64,000 nt of DNA from Palsa-504 sp963822765 (GCA_963822765.1 CAWGJL010000038.1:1-64000), one strand, 5' to 3'; numbered from the stretch's first letter, positions 27,221 through 36,668 are shown. Program-made: numbers and translations. The notes: generated from the letters alone by a model not told the origin.

Positions 27221-28001
27221 GTCCGGCCTCGGCCAGGTAGTCGAGCTGGGCTTGGACGGACCATTCGGCGGCGGGCCAGACGCTGCGGTCCACGTCGGTG
27301 TAGATCATGGCCACGATCTCGGCAGGCGTCGTCGCGCCCGCGGCCAGCGCCGAGCGGACCTGGTCCAGTCGTTCCGCGCGGTGCGCGAGGTAGTAGTCCA
27401 GGACCCCGATCGGGTCGGCCAGCGTCGGCCCGTGCCCGGGGAGCAGCAGCCGCAGCTCCGCGGCCTCGGCCAGCGCCCGGAGCTGGTCCAGCGAGCGCAG
27501 GTAGTCGCCCAGGTTGCCGTCCCGCGCGATGACCGTGGTCCCGCGGCCGAGCACGGTGTCCCCGGTCAGCAGCGCGCCGTCCGCGGGCAGCAGCAGGCTC
27601 ACCGAGTCCGCGGAGTGGCCCGGGGTGGCCACGACCCGCAGCTCACCGCCGGCCGCCGTGATCACGTCGCCGTCGGCCAGGCCCTCGGCGCCGAGCCGGC
27701 CCGCCGGGTCGGCGGCCTGGACCGTCGCGCCGCTCAGCTCGGCGAAGCGGGCCGCCCCGGCCGAGTGATCGGAGTGCCCGTGGGTCAGCAGGATGCGCGC
27801 CACCCGGCGGTCACCCGCCACCGCCTCGGCCAGCACCCGGCGCAGGTGCCCCTCGTCCTGCGGCCCGGGGTCCACCACCACCACCGACGCCGAGCCCGGC
27901 TCGGCGATGACCCACGTGTTGGTGCCGTCCAGGGTCATGGGCGAGGGATTGGGCGCCAGCAGGCACGTGGCCCGGGGGGTGCGGAAGCCGTCGATGGTCA
28001 T
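27216..28001 (-). CDS. metallo-beta-lactamase-fold hydrolase
   Basis: A 261-residue MBL-fold hydrolase of the LACTB2/glyoxalase II-like group. The metal motif is LLTHGHSDHSAG (HxHxDH) near residue 79. Further ligands are in TPGHSADS and LTGDTVLG, and PGHGP is near residue 195. The substrate is unknown; Rv3677c is the apparent orthologue by position. The ATG at 28001 overlaps the NUDIX stop in ATGA, so the two are translated together. Confidence 0.88.
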   Translation of the reverse strand: MTIDGFRTPRATCLLAPNPSPMTLDGTNTWVIAEPGSASVVVVDPGPQDEGHLRRVLAEAVAGDRRVARILLTHGHSDHSAGAARFAELSGATVQAADPAGRLGAEGLADGDVITAAGGELRVVATPGHSADSVSLLLPADGALLTGDTVLGRGTTVIARDGNLGDYLRSLDQLRALAEAAELRLLLPGHGPTLADPIGVLDYYLAHRAERLDQVRSALAAGATTPAEIVAMIYTDVDRSVWPAAEWSVQAQLDYLAEAGP

Positions 28002-28921
28002 AGCGGGTACTCGATCGCCTCCGGCATGGCCAGCCACGTCCGTTCCTCCTCGACGACCACCGTGGGCAGCAGCGGGGTGATCATCCGGCGCTCGCCCAGG
28101 ATGCCCGCCACGTCCTGGTAGGCCGCCAGCTCGGCCAGCGTCACCGCGGTCGGCGGCAGCAGCGTGATCTGCCCGGCCCGGGCCGCCTCCAGGGCCGCGG
28201 CCGGCCGCCACCACGTGCCCGAGTCCGACTCACCCGGTCCGGCGGCGGCCAGCCCGGTGGTGGCCAGGCCGGCCAGCTGCCGGGCGGGCAGCGCGGCGGC
28301 GAAGAACCAGGTGTCGAAGCGGCGCGGCGAGATCTCGGGCGTGATCCAGCGCGCCCACGGGGTCAGCAGGTCGGCCCGCAGCAGCAGGCCCCGCCGGCCG
28401 AGCAGCTCGCTCAGCGACAGCGACCCGTCGAGCAGCGCCCGCCGGTCCCCGGCCAGGTCCGCGCTGTCCGGCACCAGCTCGGCCGGCGAGGGCCCGGCCA
28501 GCAGCACGCCGGACTCCTCGAAGGTCTCCCGGACCGCCGCGCAGACCAGGGCGCGGGCCCGGTCGGCCGGGACGCCCAGCAGGTGGCCGAAATCGGCCGG
28601 GGCCGGACCGGCCCAGCCGGTTTCGGCGATCCCGGGGTCGGCGTCGCGCGCGTCCACCGAACCGCCGGGAAACACGCACGCCCCCGGCGCGAACTCCAGC
28701 GCCTGGGTCCGCAGCAGCAGGTACACCTCGACCCCGGCCGGTCCCGTCTCCGTCCCGGCGGTTCCCGTTTCCGGCGCGGCTTCCGGGCGGACCAGGATTA
28801 CCGTGGCGGCGTCGCGCGGCACGGCGGGCCGCAATCCGGCGGAGGCGAACTCGCGCGCCCGGTCGGCCATCCCGCGCGGCACGCGGACCCGGGAACGCGC
28901 CCGGCCGTCGTCCATCGGCAC
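27998..28921 (-). CDS. NUDIX hydrolase
   Basis: A 307-residue NUDIX-fold protein. The loop-helix-loop is AAVRETFEESGVLL near residue 135, matching the REUxEExGU core, though the upstream Gly and Glu of the box are atypical. FAPGACVFPGGSVD near 80 is the typical lead-in. It likely hydrolyses a nucleotide diphosphate or CoA derivative; long CoA-type NUDIX proteins have similar length. An ATG at 28915 could also be the start. It is 3 bases after ridA and overlaps the MBL gene. Confidence 0.87.
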   Translation of the reverse strand: MPMDDGRARSRVRVPRGMADRAREFASAGLRPAVPRDAATVILVRPEAAPETGTAGTETGPAGVEVYLLLRTQALEFAPGACVFPGGSVDARDADPGIAETGWAGPAPADFGHLLGVPADRARALVCAAVRETFEESGVLLAGPSPAELVPDSADLAGDRRALLDGSLSLSELLGRRGLLLRADLLTPWARWITPEISPRRFDTWFFAAALPARQLAGLATTGLAAAGPGESDSGTWWRPAAALEAARAGQITLLPPTAVTLAELAAYQDVAGILGERRMITPLLPTVVVEEERTWLAMPEAIEYPL

Positions 28922-28924
28922 CGT

Positions 28925-29389
28925 TTAGTCGCGGACTTCGGCGATCAGCTCGACCTCGACCGGTGCGTCAAGCGGCAGCTCGGCCACGCCGACCGCGCTG
29001 CGGGCGTGCCGCCCGGCCTCGCCGAGCACCTCGATGAGCAGCTCGCTGGCCCCGTTCACCACCTGCGGCTGGCCGTTGAACCCCGGTGCGCTGGCCACGA
29101 AGCCGAGAACCTTGACGATGCGGACGATGGCGTCCAGGCCGCCGGCCGCGTCCGCGGCGGCGGCCAGGGCGTTCAGCGCGCAGGTGCGGGCCATGCCCGC
29201 CGCGTCCTCGGCGCTGACCGCGTCGCCCACCTTGCCGGTGGCGGGCAGTTTCCCGTCCACCACCGGCAGCTGACCCGAGACGTACACGTAGGAGCCGGTC
29301 CGCACGGCGGGCACGTAGGCCGCCACCGGAGCCGTTACCGGCGGCAGCGTCAGCCCCAGTGCGGCCAGTCGCTCGGCCGGGCTGCTCAT
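28925..29389 (-). CDS. RidA/YjgF-family protein
   Basis: A 154-residue RidA-like protein. It shows YVYVSGQLPVVDGKL near residue 35, CALNALAAAADAAGGLD, then VKVLGFVASAPGFNGQPQV and HARSAVGVAELPLDAPVEVELIAEV. RidA proteins deaminate reactive enamine/imine intermediates. The Arg of the classical active site is not clearly present, so this is probably one of the divergent paralogues (compare Rv3678c by position). ATG start overlaps the DUF4177 stop in ATGA. Confidence 0.9.
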   Translation of the reverse strand: MSSPAERLAALGLTLPPVTAPVAAYVPAVRTGSYVYVSGQLPVVDGKLPATGKVGDAVSAEDAAGMARTCALNALAAAADAAGGLDAIVRIVKVLGFVASAPGFNGQPQVVNGASELLIEVLGEAGRHARSAVGVAELPLDAPVEVELIAEVRD

Positions 29390-29541
29390 GACTTCTCCCG
29401 CTTCAGGTAGGCGACCAGCTGCTCGGAGTTGGGCCCGGGGATCACCGCCACCAGCTCCCAGCCGTCGTCACCCCAGTTGTCGAGGATCTGCTTGGTCGCG
29501 TGCACGAGCAACGGCACCGTCGCGTACTCCCATTTCGGCAT
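29386..29541 (-). CDS. DUF4177 small protein
   Basis: A 51-residue protein: MPKWEYATVPLLVHATKQIL, then DNWGDDGWELVAVIPGPN and a basic end LKREKS. The WEY start and GWELV motif are typical of DUF4177. Its function is unknown. By position it matches the small Rv3678A-type gene next to the RidA gene in mycobacteria. It starts the operon DUF4177-RidA-NUDIX-MBL, with overlapping or near-overlapping junctions throughout. It lies 9 bases after the slipin gene. Confidence 0.85.
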   Translation of the reverse strand: MPKWEYATVPLLVHATKQILDNWGDDGWELVAVIPGPNSEQLVAYLKREKS

Positions 29542-29550
29542 GGACCGACC

Positions 29551-30555
29551 TTACGCCTGCTCCTTGGCGGCCATGTCAGCGGCCACGTCGGTGTCGGCCA
29601 GGTCTGGGGCCGTGACCTGCCGGACCTCGGACGGCGCAGCCTCCTCCACCTCGGGCACCGGCGGGATCGCCGACTCGGTGAGCTCAGGCACGTGGACGTT
29701 GGAGATCGCGGCCTCGGCCGCCGCCACCTCGGCGTCGCCGAGGTCGTCGAGGTCGGCGACCGGCTCGGCCGGCGGCGCGGGCGGCCCGGGGGCCATCTTC
29801 TCGAAGAACCGGAGCAACTCGACCGGGATGGGCATGACCAGCGTGCTGTTCCGCTCGCCGGCCACCTCGACCACGGTCTGCAGCAGGCGCAGCTGCAGCG
29901 CGGCCGGGTCGCGCGACATCACGTTGGCCGCCGCGGCCAGCCGCTTGGAGGCCTGGTACTCACCGTCGGCGGTGATGATCCGGGCCCGGCGTTCGCGCTC
30001 GGCCTCGGCCTGCCGCGACATGGACCGCTTCATGCCCTCCGGCAGCGACACGTCCTTGATCTCGACCCGCTCGACCCTGATGCCCCACGGCCCTTCGGTC
30101 GGCTCGTCGATGATCCGGCGCAGCTCCCGGTTCACCGACTCCCGCTCGGCCAGCAGCTGGTCCATCTCGGACTGGCCGATGATCGACCGCAGCGAGGTCT
30201 GGGCCTGCTGGGAGATGGCGAACATGTAGTTCTGCACGTTCACGGTGGCCTTGATCGGGTCCACGACGCGGAAGTACACCACCGCGTCGACCCGGACGCT
30301 CACGTTGTCCCGGGTGATGCCTTCCTGAGCGGGCACCGCCATGGCCACGATCTGCATGTTGACCTTCTGCATCCGGTCCCCGACCGGCCGGATGAGGGCC
30401 AGCCCCGGGCCGCGGATCTCGGGCAGGACGCGCCCGAAGCGATAGATGATGCCTTTCTCGTATTGCTGAACCACCCTGAAGGAGCGTGCGGCAGCGATCA
30501 GCCCGATCAGGGCCACGATCACGATGACAGCCACTACTACACCCACCGGGATCAC
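29551..30555 (-). CDS. slipin / stomatin-like SPFH protein
   Basis: A 334-residue membrane-associated SPFH protein. One N-terminal membrane segment (PVGVVVAVIVIVALIGLIAAA) is followed by VVQQYEKGIIYRFGRVLPE and the SPFH/band 7 domain (AVVYFRVVDPIKATVNVQNY, ISQQAQTSLRSIIGQSEMD, GIRVERVEIKDVSLPEGM, RQAEAERERRARIITADGE). The C-terminal 90 residues are acidic, proline-rich and probably disordered. Such proteins form oligomeric scaffolds in membrane microdomains. GTG start at 30555 with AGGAAGAGAG upstream. No NfeD partner gene is adjacent. Confidence 0.92.
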   Translation of the reverse strand: MIPVGVVVAVIVIVALIGLIAAARSFRVVQQYEKGIIYRFGRVLPEIRGPGLALIRPVGDRMQKVNMQIVAMAVPAQEGITRDNVSVRVDAVVYFRVVDPIKATVNVQNYMFAISQQAQTSLRSIIGQSEMDQLLAERESVNRELRRIIDEPTEGPWGIRVERVEIKDVSLPEGMKRSMSRQAEAERERRARIITADGEYQASKRLAAAANVMSRDPAALQLRLLQTVVEVAGERNSTLVMPIPVELLRFFEKMAPGPPAPPAEPVADLDDLGDAEVAAAEAAISNVHVPELTESAIPPVPEVEEAAPSEVRQVTAPDLADTDVAADMAAKEQA

Positions 30556-30698
30556 CTCTCTTCCTAGACCCCAGCGTAGTGACTAACTGAACACACGCCA
30601 GTTTGCAGCATGCAAAACCCGGCGAGCAACACCGAACCATAAGGTATCCGCGCGGAGATAGCCTCCGATACAGGAGAACTACCGGAGGCAGCACAGGG

Positions 30699-31721
30699 AT
30701 GACCACCAGGGATACCGACTGGGACGGCGTGCGGCTGCACGTGGTCACCGGCAAGGGCGGCACGGGCAAGACCACGGTGTCGGCGGCATTGGCGCTGGCC
30801 CTGGCCAGGGCCGGCCGCCGCGTCCTGCTCATCGAGGTCGAGGGCAGGCAGGGCATCGCCCGGCTGTTCGACTGCCCGCCGCTGCCGTACGAGGAACGCA
30901 AGGTCGCGCTCGGCCTGGGCGCTTCGGGGGGCGAGGGCGGGGACGTGTACGCGCTCGCGGTGGACCCGGAGGGCGCCCTGCTGGACTACCTGGAGATGTT
31001 CTACAACATGCGCCGCGCCGGGCGGACCCTGTCCCGGATGGGCGTGGTCGACTTCGCGACCACGATCGCGCCCGGCCTGGCCGACGTGCTGGTCACCGGG
31101 AAGGCCACCGAGGCCACCCGGCGGCGGGTCGACGGCCGGAACAGCGGTCACCTGTATCACGCGGTGGTCATGGACGCCCCGCCGACCGGCCGGATCGGCC
31201 GGTTCCTCGACGTGAGCACCGAGGTCTCCGGCCTGGCCAAGGTGGGTCCGATCAAGACGCACGCGGACACCGTGGCCAAGGTGATCCGCTCGCCGCAGAC
31301 CGTGGTGCACTTCGTCACCACGCTGGAGGAGATGCCGGTCCAGGAGACCCTGGACGGCATCGCGGAGCTGCGGGAACTGACCGAGGGTGCCATCCGGCCC
31401 GGCGGCATCATCATCAACATGGCCCGCCCGGCCATGCTCGACGCCGCCGACCTGGCCGCGGCGGCCAGCGGGACCCTGGACGTGGCCGAGCTCGTCGTCG
31501 GGCTGAAGGCCGCCGGGATCAGCGACAACCACGGCCTGGCCGCCGACCTGATGACCGAGCTGAGCGAGCACGCCCTGCAGGTGGCCCTGCAGAACCGGGA
31601 GCGGGACGAGGTGCTGACCGCGGGCCTGCCGCACTACGAGCTGCCGATGATCCCGGACGGCATCGACCTGGCCGGCCTGTACCAGCTGGCCGCCAAACTC
31701 AGGGAGCAGGGGGCGGCCTGA
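30699..31721 (+). CDS. ArsA/Get3-like ATPase 1
   Basis: A 340-residue P-loop ATPase with the deviant Walker A VVTGKGGTGKTTVSAALALA near residue 18, a second conserved region VVMDAPPTGRIGRFLDV near 160 and the A-loop-like INMARP. Metal-binding Cys residues of true arsenite pumps are missing. This is the first of the actinobacterial pair Rv3679/Rv3680, reported to act as an anion-transporting-type ATPase pair. ATG at 30699 is in frame and preceded by GGAGG. It ends 2 bases before the second ATPase, so the two are an operon. Confidence 0.9.
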   Translation: MTTRDTDWDGVRLHVVTGKGGTGKTTVSAALALALARAGRRVLLIEVEGRQGIARLFDCPPLPYEERKVALGLGASGGEGGDVYALAVDPEGALLDYLEMFYNMRRAGRTLSRMGVVDFATTIAPGLADVLVTGKATEATRRRVDGRNSGHLYHAVVMDAPPTGRIGRFLDVSTEVSGLAKVGPIKTHADTVAKVIRSPQTVVHFVTTLEEMPVQETLDGIAELRELTEGAIRPGGIIINMARPAMLDAADLAAAASGTLDVAELVVGLKAAGISDNHGLAADLMTELSEHALQVALQNRERDEVLTAGLPHYELPMIPDGIDLAGLYQLAAKLREQGAA

Positions 31722-31723
31722 CC

Positions 31724-32887
31724 ATGGCACCGGTGACGCTCGACATGGACCGGCTCATCGATGACCGGCGGACGCGGATCATCGTCTGCTGCGGTTCCGG
31801 CGGCGTGGGCAAGACCACGGCCGCGGCCGCGATCGGCCTGCGCGCCGCCGAGCGCGGCCGGCAGGCGTGCGTGCTGACCGTCGACCCGGCCCGGCGGCTG
31901 GCCCAGTCGATGGGCCTGACCTCCCTGGACAACACCCCGCGGCGGGTGGACGGCGTCGAGGACGCCGACGGCGGCAGCCTGCACGCGATGATGCTGGACA
32001 TGAAGCGGACGTTCGACGAGATCGTCGAGGCGCACGCCGACCCGGACCGCGCCGCGCAGATCCTGGCCAACCCGTTCTACCAGTCGCTGTCCTCGAGCTT
32101 CGCGGGGACGCAGGAGTACATGGCCATGGAGAAGCTCGGCCAGCTCCGGCACGCCGACGAGTGGGACCTGATCGTGGTGGATACCCCGCCCAGCCGGTCC
32201 GCGCTGGATTTCCTGGACGCGCCGCAGCGGCTCGGCCGGTTCCTCGACGGCCGGCTGATCCGGCTGCTGACCGTCCCGGCCAGGGCCGGGATGTCGTACA
32301 TGAAGGTGCTGAACGCCGGGTTCGCCATGATGACCAGCGCGCTGACCAAGATCCTGGGCGCGCAGGTGCTCAAGGACGCGCAGACCTTCATCACCGCGTT
32401 TGACACCATGTTCGGCGGCTTCCGCGAGCGCGCCGAGGCGACCTACCGGCTGCTGCAGACACCGGGCACGGCGTTCCTGGTGGTCGCGGCGCCGGAACCG
32501 GACGCGCTGCGCGAGGCGTCGTACTTCGTCGAGCGCCTCGACGCCGAGCGCATGCCGCTGGCCGGGCTCATCCTGAACCGGGTGCACGTCTCGCCCGCGG
32601 CCCGGCTGAGCGTCGCCCGGAGCCTGGCCGCCGCCGAGGCCCTGGACGGGCACGACCAGCCGGACCGGCCGGACGGCCCGGGACCGCGCTACGCCCTGGC
32701 GGCAGCGGTCCTGCGGATGCACGCCGAGCGGATGAACCTCGGCAAACGGGAACGGCGGCTGGCCGAGCACTTCACCGCGGCCCATCCGGCCATCCCCGTC
32801 GCCGAGGTTGTCGCGCAGCCAGAAGACGTCCACGACCTGGACGGGCTCCGGGTGATCGGGACGATTCTGGCCCAGCAGAATCCGTGA
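31724..32887 (+). CDS. ArsA/Get3-like ATPase 2
   Basis: A 387-residue ATPase with Walker A CCGSGGVGKTTAAAAIGLRA near residue 22, switch motif TVDPARRLAQSMGL near 48 and VVDTPPSRSALDFLDAP near 150. It forms the second half of the two-gene ATPase cassette; heteromer formation is an inference from the conserved pairing. The neighbouring wblA (whiB4) gene converges, with 87 bases between, as in mycobacteria and Streptomyces. Confidence 0.9.
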   Translation: MAPVTLDMDRLIDDRRTRIIVCCGSGGVGKTTAAAAIGLRAAERGRQACVLTVDPARRLAQSMGLTSLDNTPRRVDGVEDADGGSLHAMMLDMKRTFDEIVEAHADPDRAAQILANPFYQSLSSSFAGTQEYMAMEKLGQLRHADEWDLIVVDTPPSRSALDFLDAPQRLGRFLDGRLIRLLTVPARAGMSYMKVLNAGFAMMTSALTKILGAQVLKDAQTFITAFDTMFGGFRERAEATYRLLQTPGTAFLVVAAPEPDALREASYFVERLDAERMPLAGLILNRVHVSPAARLSVARSLAAAEALDGHDQPDRPDGPGPRYALAAAVLRMHAERMNLGKRERRLAEHFTAAHPAIPVAEVVAQPEDVHDLDGLRVIGTILAQQNP

Positions 32888-32974
32888 GCCTGGGAGAGGC
32901 CGCCGCCGGTTCTGGCTGGGGTTAACGTCTGGACGGCTGGCCGCGGACGGCCAGCCGGTTGCCAGCAGCGCTGA

Positions 32975-33277
32975 TCAGCTGGCCACGAGCTCGTCGATGG
33001 ACTGCCGCTCGTACTCGTCGCGCGCCCGCTCAAGCAGCTCGCGCCACGAGGTCACTTCGGGTCGCCGGCGCAGGAGCGCACGCCGCTCCCGCTCGGTCAT
33101 CCCACCCCAGACACCGAACTCGATTCCGTTGTCGAGCGCATCCGCAAGGCACTCCGTGCGAACCGGGCAGCCCCGGCAGATCAACTTGGCGCGATTCTGC
33201 GCCGCGCCCTGGACGAACAGCTCGTCAGGGTCGGTTCCCTTGCATGCGGCGCGTGTGGTCCAGTCGGTGATCCACAT
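32975..33277 (-). CDS. wblA: WhiB-family Fe-S regulator, WblA/WhiB4 type
   Basis: A 100-residue WhiB-like protein. Four cluster-binding Cys are in RAACKGTDPDELFVQGAAQN (one), then LICRGCPVRTECLADAL (three), followed by the FGVWGGMTERERRALLRRRP turn and basic motif. It matches Streptomyces WblA (control of development and antibiotic output) and mycobacterial WhiB4 (redox response) in sequence and position between the ArsA pair and a class A PBP. ATG at 33277 with AGGAG upstream. The upstream gap of nearly 400 bases leaves room for a long leader. Confidence 0.94.
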   Translation of the reverse strand: MWITDWTTRAACKGTDPDELFVQGAAQNRAKLICRGCPVRTECLADALDNGIEFGVWGGMTERERRALLRRRPEVTSWRELLERARDEYERQSIDELVAS

Positions 33278-33673
33278 GTGCCCACTCCTCTTGATCGTCG
33301 AGCACGAGCGCCCAGACGGTCGTCTCGATGGGTTGCGATCCCGGGCTTGCGTGTGCGGTCGCGCAGCACGGTTATCTGTTCGTGATCCAGCAACTTACGG
33401 AAGTCCGGGCGTGCTGCCAAGACCCCGGCATGGCCATTTCCCAAATAGTTCTGACGGGCTATATGCAACCGGACCGAGTCACACTCCGGGTGCGGTCATG
33501 TTCTGCTGGTAACTTCGCGGCTTCGGCAGCACTTCATGCTTGTGCGACTCTTGCCGCAGAAATTCCGATTTACACATCATTTGGCGTAACTATACGTGTC
33601 TAGGCACCTGTAGGTGCGATATGTCCGGTACGAGCGCGCTCACTGGTGGCAAAACGCGCGTACCCTAAGTCCC
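33278..33673. other. divergent region between wblA and the PBP gene
   Basis: About 400 bases with no convincing gene. It contains an exact palindrome GCACCT-GT-AGGTGC at 33604-33617, and a TACCCT hexamer at 33661-33666 eight bases before the probable PBP start. Confidence 0.5.
33604..33617. promoter_or_regulatory. palindrome upstream of the class A PBP gene
   Basis: GCACCT, GT, AGGTGC is a perfect 6-bp inverted repeat about 57 bases upstream of the PBP start, in the shared wblA/PBP regulatory region. It may be a regulator site. Confidence 0.4.
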
Positions 33674-36103
33674 GTGCAGCGCGGAGAGACGTTTTTCACC
33701 CGGACGAGCGTACTAGGCCGCCTGATCGTGCTCGCCGCCGTGGGCGGGGTTCTCGCCGCGGCGATGGTGATCCCGATCGTCGCCGCCACCGGAGTGCTGG
33801 TCAGGAACGAGGCCGACAAGTTCACCACGTTGTCGCTGACGGCTGCCTCCCTGCCGCAGCGATCGGAGGTGCTGGACCGCAACGGCCACCTGCTCGCGTA
33901 CGTGTACGGCGTGGACGTGCCGTATTCCGCCAGCCCGAGCAACGCCACCGTGCTCCAGTACTACGGCTGGGACCGGCAGCCGGTGACCTACAGCCAGATC
34001 GACCCGAACATGGTCAACGCCATCGTGGCCATCGAGGACTACCGGTACTGGGTGCACGGGGCGATCGACCTGCGGGGCACCATCCGCGCGGCGCTGAACG
34101 ACATCCAGCACAAACCGGTCCAGGGTGGCTCCACCATCGCCCAGCAGTACGTGAAGAACGTCCTCCTGCTGTCCGCGGAACAGGCCGGCGACACCGGGGC
34201 CGAGAAGGCCGCGTACGCGGAGACGCTCAGCCGCAAGCTGAACGAACTGCGCCTGGCGGTGGGCGTCGAGCACGAGTTCACCAAGCAGCAGATCCTGGCC
34301 GGGTACCTGAACGACGCGTACTTCGGCAACAACGCCTACGGGATCGAAGCCGCGGCCGAGACCTACTTCGGCACCACCGTGGACAAGCTGACCGTGACCC
34401 AGGCCGCCACCCTGGCCGGCATCGTGGAGAACCCGACCAAGTACAACCCGATCACGGACCCCACGACGGCCGTGACCCGGCGCAACACCGTGCTGGCCCG
34501 GATGGCGCAGACCAACACCGGGCTCACCCAGGCGGAGGCCGCGGCGGCCGAGGCCGTCCCGCTCGGGCTGCACATATCGACGCCCGAGAGCGGCTGCACG
34601 GCGGCTTCGGTCGGCACGGCCGGGTTCTTCTGCGAGTACGTCGAAGAGGCCTTCCTGCACGACCCGGCCTACGGCAAGACGCCCCTGGACCGGGCCAAGC
34701 TGCTGTCCACCGGGGGCCTGCAGATCTACACCACCCTGGACCCGAAGGACCAGCAGGCGGCCAACCAGGCGGTCAACTACGTCGAGCCGGGCCGCGGCGG
34801 CTCCTACAACCCGGGGCACAACGCCGACACCGAGGCCCTGATCCAGCCGGGCACCGGGCAGATCCGGGCCCTCGCGGAGAACGCGCCGTACGGCACGGGC
34901 AAGGGCCAGACCGAGATCGACTACGCGGTGAACACCGCCTACGGGGGCAGTGCCCAGGGCGTCCAGACCGGTTCCTCGTCGAAGCTGTTCACCCTGATCA
35001 CCGCGCTGAAGCAGGGCACCCCGTTCGGCTTCCAGCTGAGCGTGCCCGGCACCCAGACGATCAACGGCTACACCAACTGCCAGGGCGACCCGGCGGGCCA
35101 GTACAACGGCATCAACGGCGCGTACAACGTGACCAACGCCGAGGGGCCGCAGTCGGCCTCGACCCAGTCGCTGTACACCGGGACCACCCAGTCGGTCAAC
35201 GTCTTCTACGCCCAGCTGGAGAAGCGAGTGGGCCTGTGCAACGTGGTGCACACGGCCTCGGACCTCGGCGTGACCAGGGTCGACGGCACGTCGCTGCTGA
35301 GCAGTGACAAGACCCCGGAGGGCACGCTGGCCGCCGCGGACAACATCCCCTCGTTCACCCTCGGCTCGGTCGGCGTCGCGCCGCTGTCCATGGCCGCGGC
35401 CTACGCCACGGTCGCGGACCGGGGCACCTACTGCGCACCCGTCGCCATCGACAAGATCGTCACCGACACCGGCAGCAAGCTGTCGGTCCCGTCGGCCGGC
35501 TGTCACCGGGTGCTCTCCACCGACGTGGCCGACGCGGTCAACTACATCCTGCAGGGCGTCCTGACCACCGGGACGGCGGGGAACATAGGCGGCCTGAACG
35601 GCCGTGAGGCGGCCGGCAAGACGGGCACGTCCAACGTGGCGAACGGCTTCGGCACCCCGTACGCCGCGTTCGCCGGCTACACGCCCACCCTGATCGGCTA
35701 CGTGTCGGTGTTCAACCCGGTCTCCCCGACCGTGCACGACACGATGGGCGGGTCGGCCAGTTGCTACCGGCTGGAGTTCGGCGGCCTGTCCTGCCCGGGT
35801 GAGATGTTCGGAGCCGACGCGCCCGGGTCAACCTGGCACATGACGTTCGACCACGCCAGCCTGGGATCGGTCGCCTACTTCGTGCCCGTCCCCGCCGACA
35901 GCCTGTTCAACAGCAAGGGCAACGGCCAGGTCGTCGTCCAGCCGAAGAAGCCCAAGAAGGGCAAGGGCGGCGGCGGCGGCGGCAACGGCGGCGGCGGCAA
36001 CGGCAACGGCGGCGGAGGCAACGGCGGCGGGGGTGGCGGCGGCAACGGTGGCAGAGGCGGTGGCGGCGGGGGTGGCGGCGGCAACGGCTTGCCGCTCTTC
36101 TGA
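33674..36103 (+). CDS. class A penicillin-binding protein (transglycosylase/transpeptidase)
   Basis: An 809-residue bifunctional cell-wall synthase. One N-terminal membrane segment (LGRLIVLAAVGGVLAAAMVIPI) is followed by the GT51 domain with AIEDYRYWVHGAIDLRGTIR near residue 120 and GGSTIAQQYVKN. The transpeptidase follows, with SxxK in TGSSSKLFT near 433, SVN in TTQSVNVFYAQ and KTGTS near 647. The last 50 residues are almost only Gly and Asn after a Lys-rich segment. By position it corresponds to PonA2 of mycobacteria. The GTG at 33674 has no visible ribosome binding site but sits 8 bases after TACCCT, so a leaderless message is possible. A GTG at 33614 is the alternative. Confidence 0.93.
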   Translation: MQRGETFFTRTSVLGRLIVLAAVGGVLAAAMVIPIVAATGVLVRNEADKFTTLSLTAASLPQRSEVLDRNGHLLAYVYGVDVPYSASPSNATVLQYYGWDRQPVTYSQIDPNMVNAIVAIEDYRYWVHGAIDLRGTIRAALNDIQHKPVQGGSTIAQQYVKNVLLLSAEQAGDTGAEKAAYAETLSRKLNELRLAVGVEHEFTKQQILAGYLNDAYFGNNAYGIEAAAETYFGTTVDKLTVTQAATLAGIVENPTKYNPITDPTTAVTRRNTVLARMAQTNTGLTQAEAAAAEAVPLGLHISTPESGCTAASVGTAGFFCEYVEEAFLHDPAYGKTPLDRAKLLSTGGLQIYTTLDPKDQQAANQAVNYVEPGRGGSYNPGHNADTEALIQPGTGQIRALAENAPYGTGKGQTEIDYAVNTAYGGSAQGVQTGSSSKLFTLITALKQGTPFGFQLSVPGTQTINGYTNCQGDPAGQYNGINGAYNVTNAEGPQSASTQSLYTGTTQSVNVFYAQLEKRVGLCNVVHTASDLGVTRVDGTSLLSSDKTPEGTLAAADNIPSFTLGSVGVAPLSMAAAYATVADRGTYCAPVAIDKIVTDTGSKLSVPSAGCHRVLSTDVADAVNYILQGVLTTGTAGNIGGLNGREAAGKTGTSNVANGFGTPYAAFAGYTPTLIGYVSVFNPVSPTVHDTMGGSASCYRLEFGGLSCPGEMFGADAPGSTWHMTFDHASLGSVAYFVPVPADSLFNSKGNGQVVVQPKKPKKGKGGGGGGNGGGGNGNGGGGNGGGGGGGNGGRGGGGGGGGGNGLPLF

Positions 36104-36141
36104 GCCGCTGCGCTAAGCCGCCGTGCTGAGCCGGGCGGCAG

Positions 36142-36597
36142 CTAGCTGGACAGGCGGCGGCGGACCTCGGCGGCGACGCGCGCCCCGTCGGCCCGGCCCG
36201 CGACCCTGGGCGTCACCGTCTTCATGACCTGGCCCAGGCCGGAAAGGCCACTGGCGCCGGTCTCGGCGATCGCCGCGTCGACCAGGGCGGCGAGCTCGTC
36301 GTCGCTGAGCTGCGCCGGGAGATACCCGGCCAGGACGTCGCCCTCCGCGCGCTCGGCGGCCGCCTGGTCGCTCCGCCCGGCGGCGCTGAACGCCTCGGCG
36401 GCTTCCCGCCGCTTCTTCGCCTCTCGGGTGAGGACCCGGAGAACCTCGTCGTCAGTGAGGTCACGGGCCGACGCCCCGGCCACCTCCTCGTTGGTGATGG
36501 AGGTGAGCGCCAGCCGCAGGGTGCGCATCCGCACCTGGTCACGGGCCCGCATCGCGGTGTTCAGATCTGCGCGGAGCCGTTCCTTGAGTTCAGCCAC
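36142..36597 (-). CDS. GatB/YqeY domain protein
   Basis: A 151-residue YqeY-type protein: VAELKERLRADLNTAMRARD, RTLRLALTSITNEEV, DDEVLRVLTREAKKRREAAEAF, then GYLPAQLSDDELAALVDAAI and GLGQVMKTVTPRVAGRADG. The domain is the tail of GatB amidotransferases, where it contacts tRNA; the stand-alone role is unclear. GTG start at 36597 (the family begins just there). It converges on the PBP gene and is divergent from the phosphoesterase gene. Confidence 0.92.
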   Translation of the reverse strand: MAELKERLRADLNTAMRARDQVRMRTLRLALTSITNEEVAGASARDLTDDEVLRVLTREAKKRREAAEAFSAAGRSDQAAAERAEGDVLAGYLPAQLSDDELAALVDAAIAETGASGLSGLGQVMKTVTPRVAGRADGARVAAEVRRRLSS

Positions 36598-36668
36598 GCA
36601 GCCCATCCTAGGAGCGGGACGGATCGGCGGCGGTCGGTGCATACCTGCGGTCATGGCACCATAGGTGC

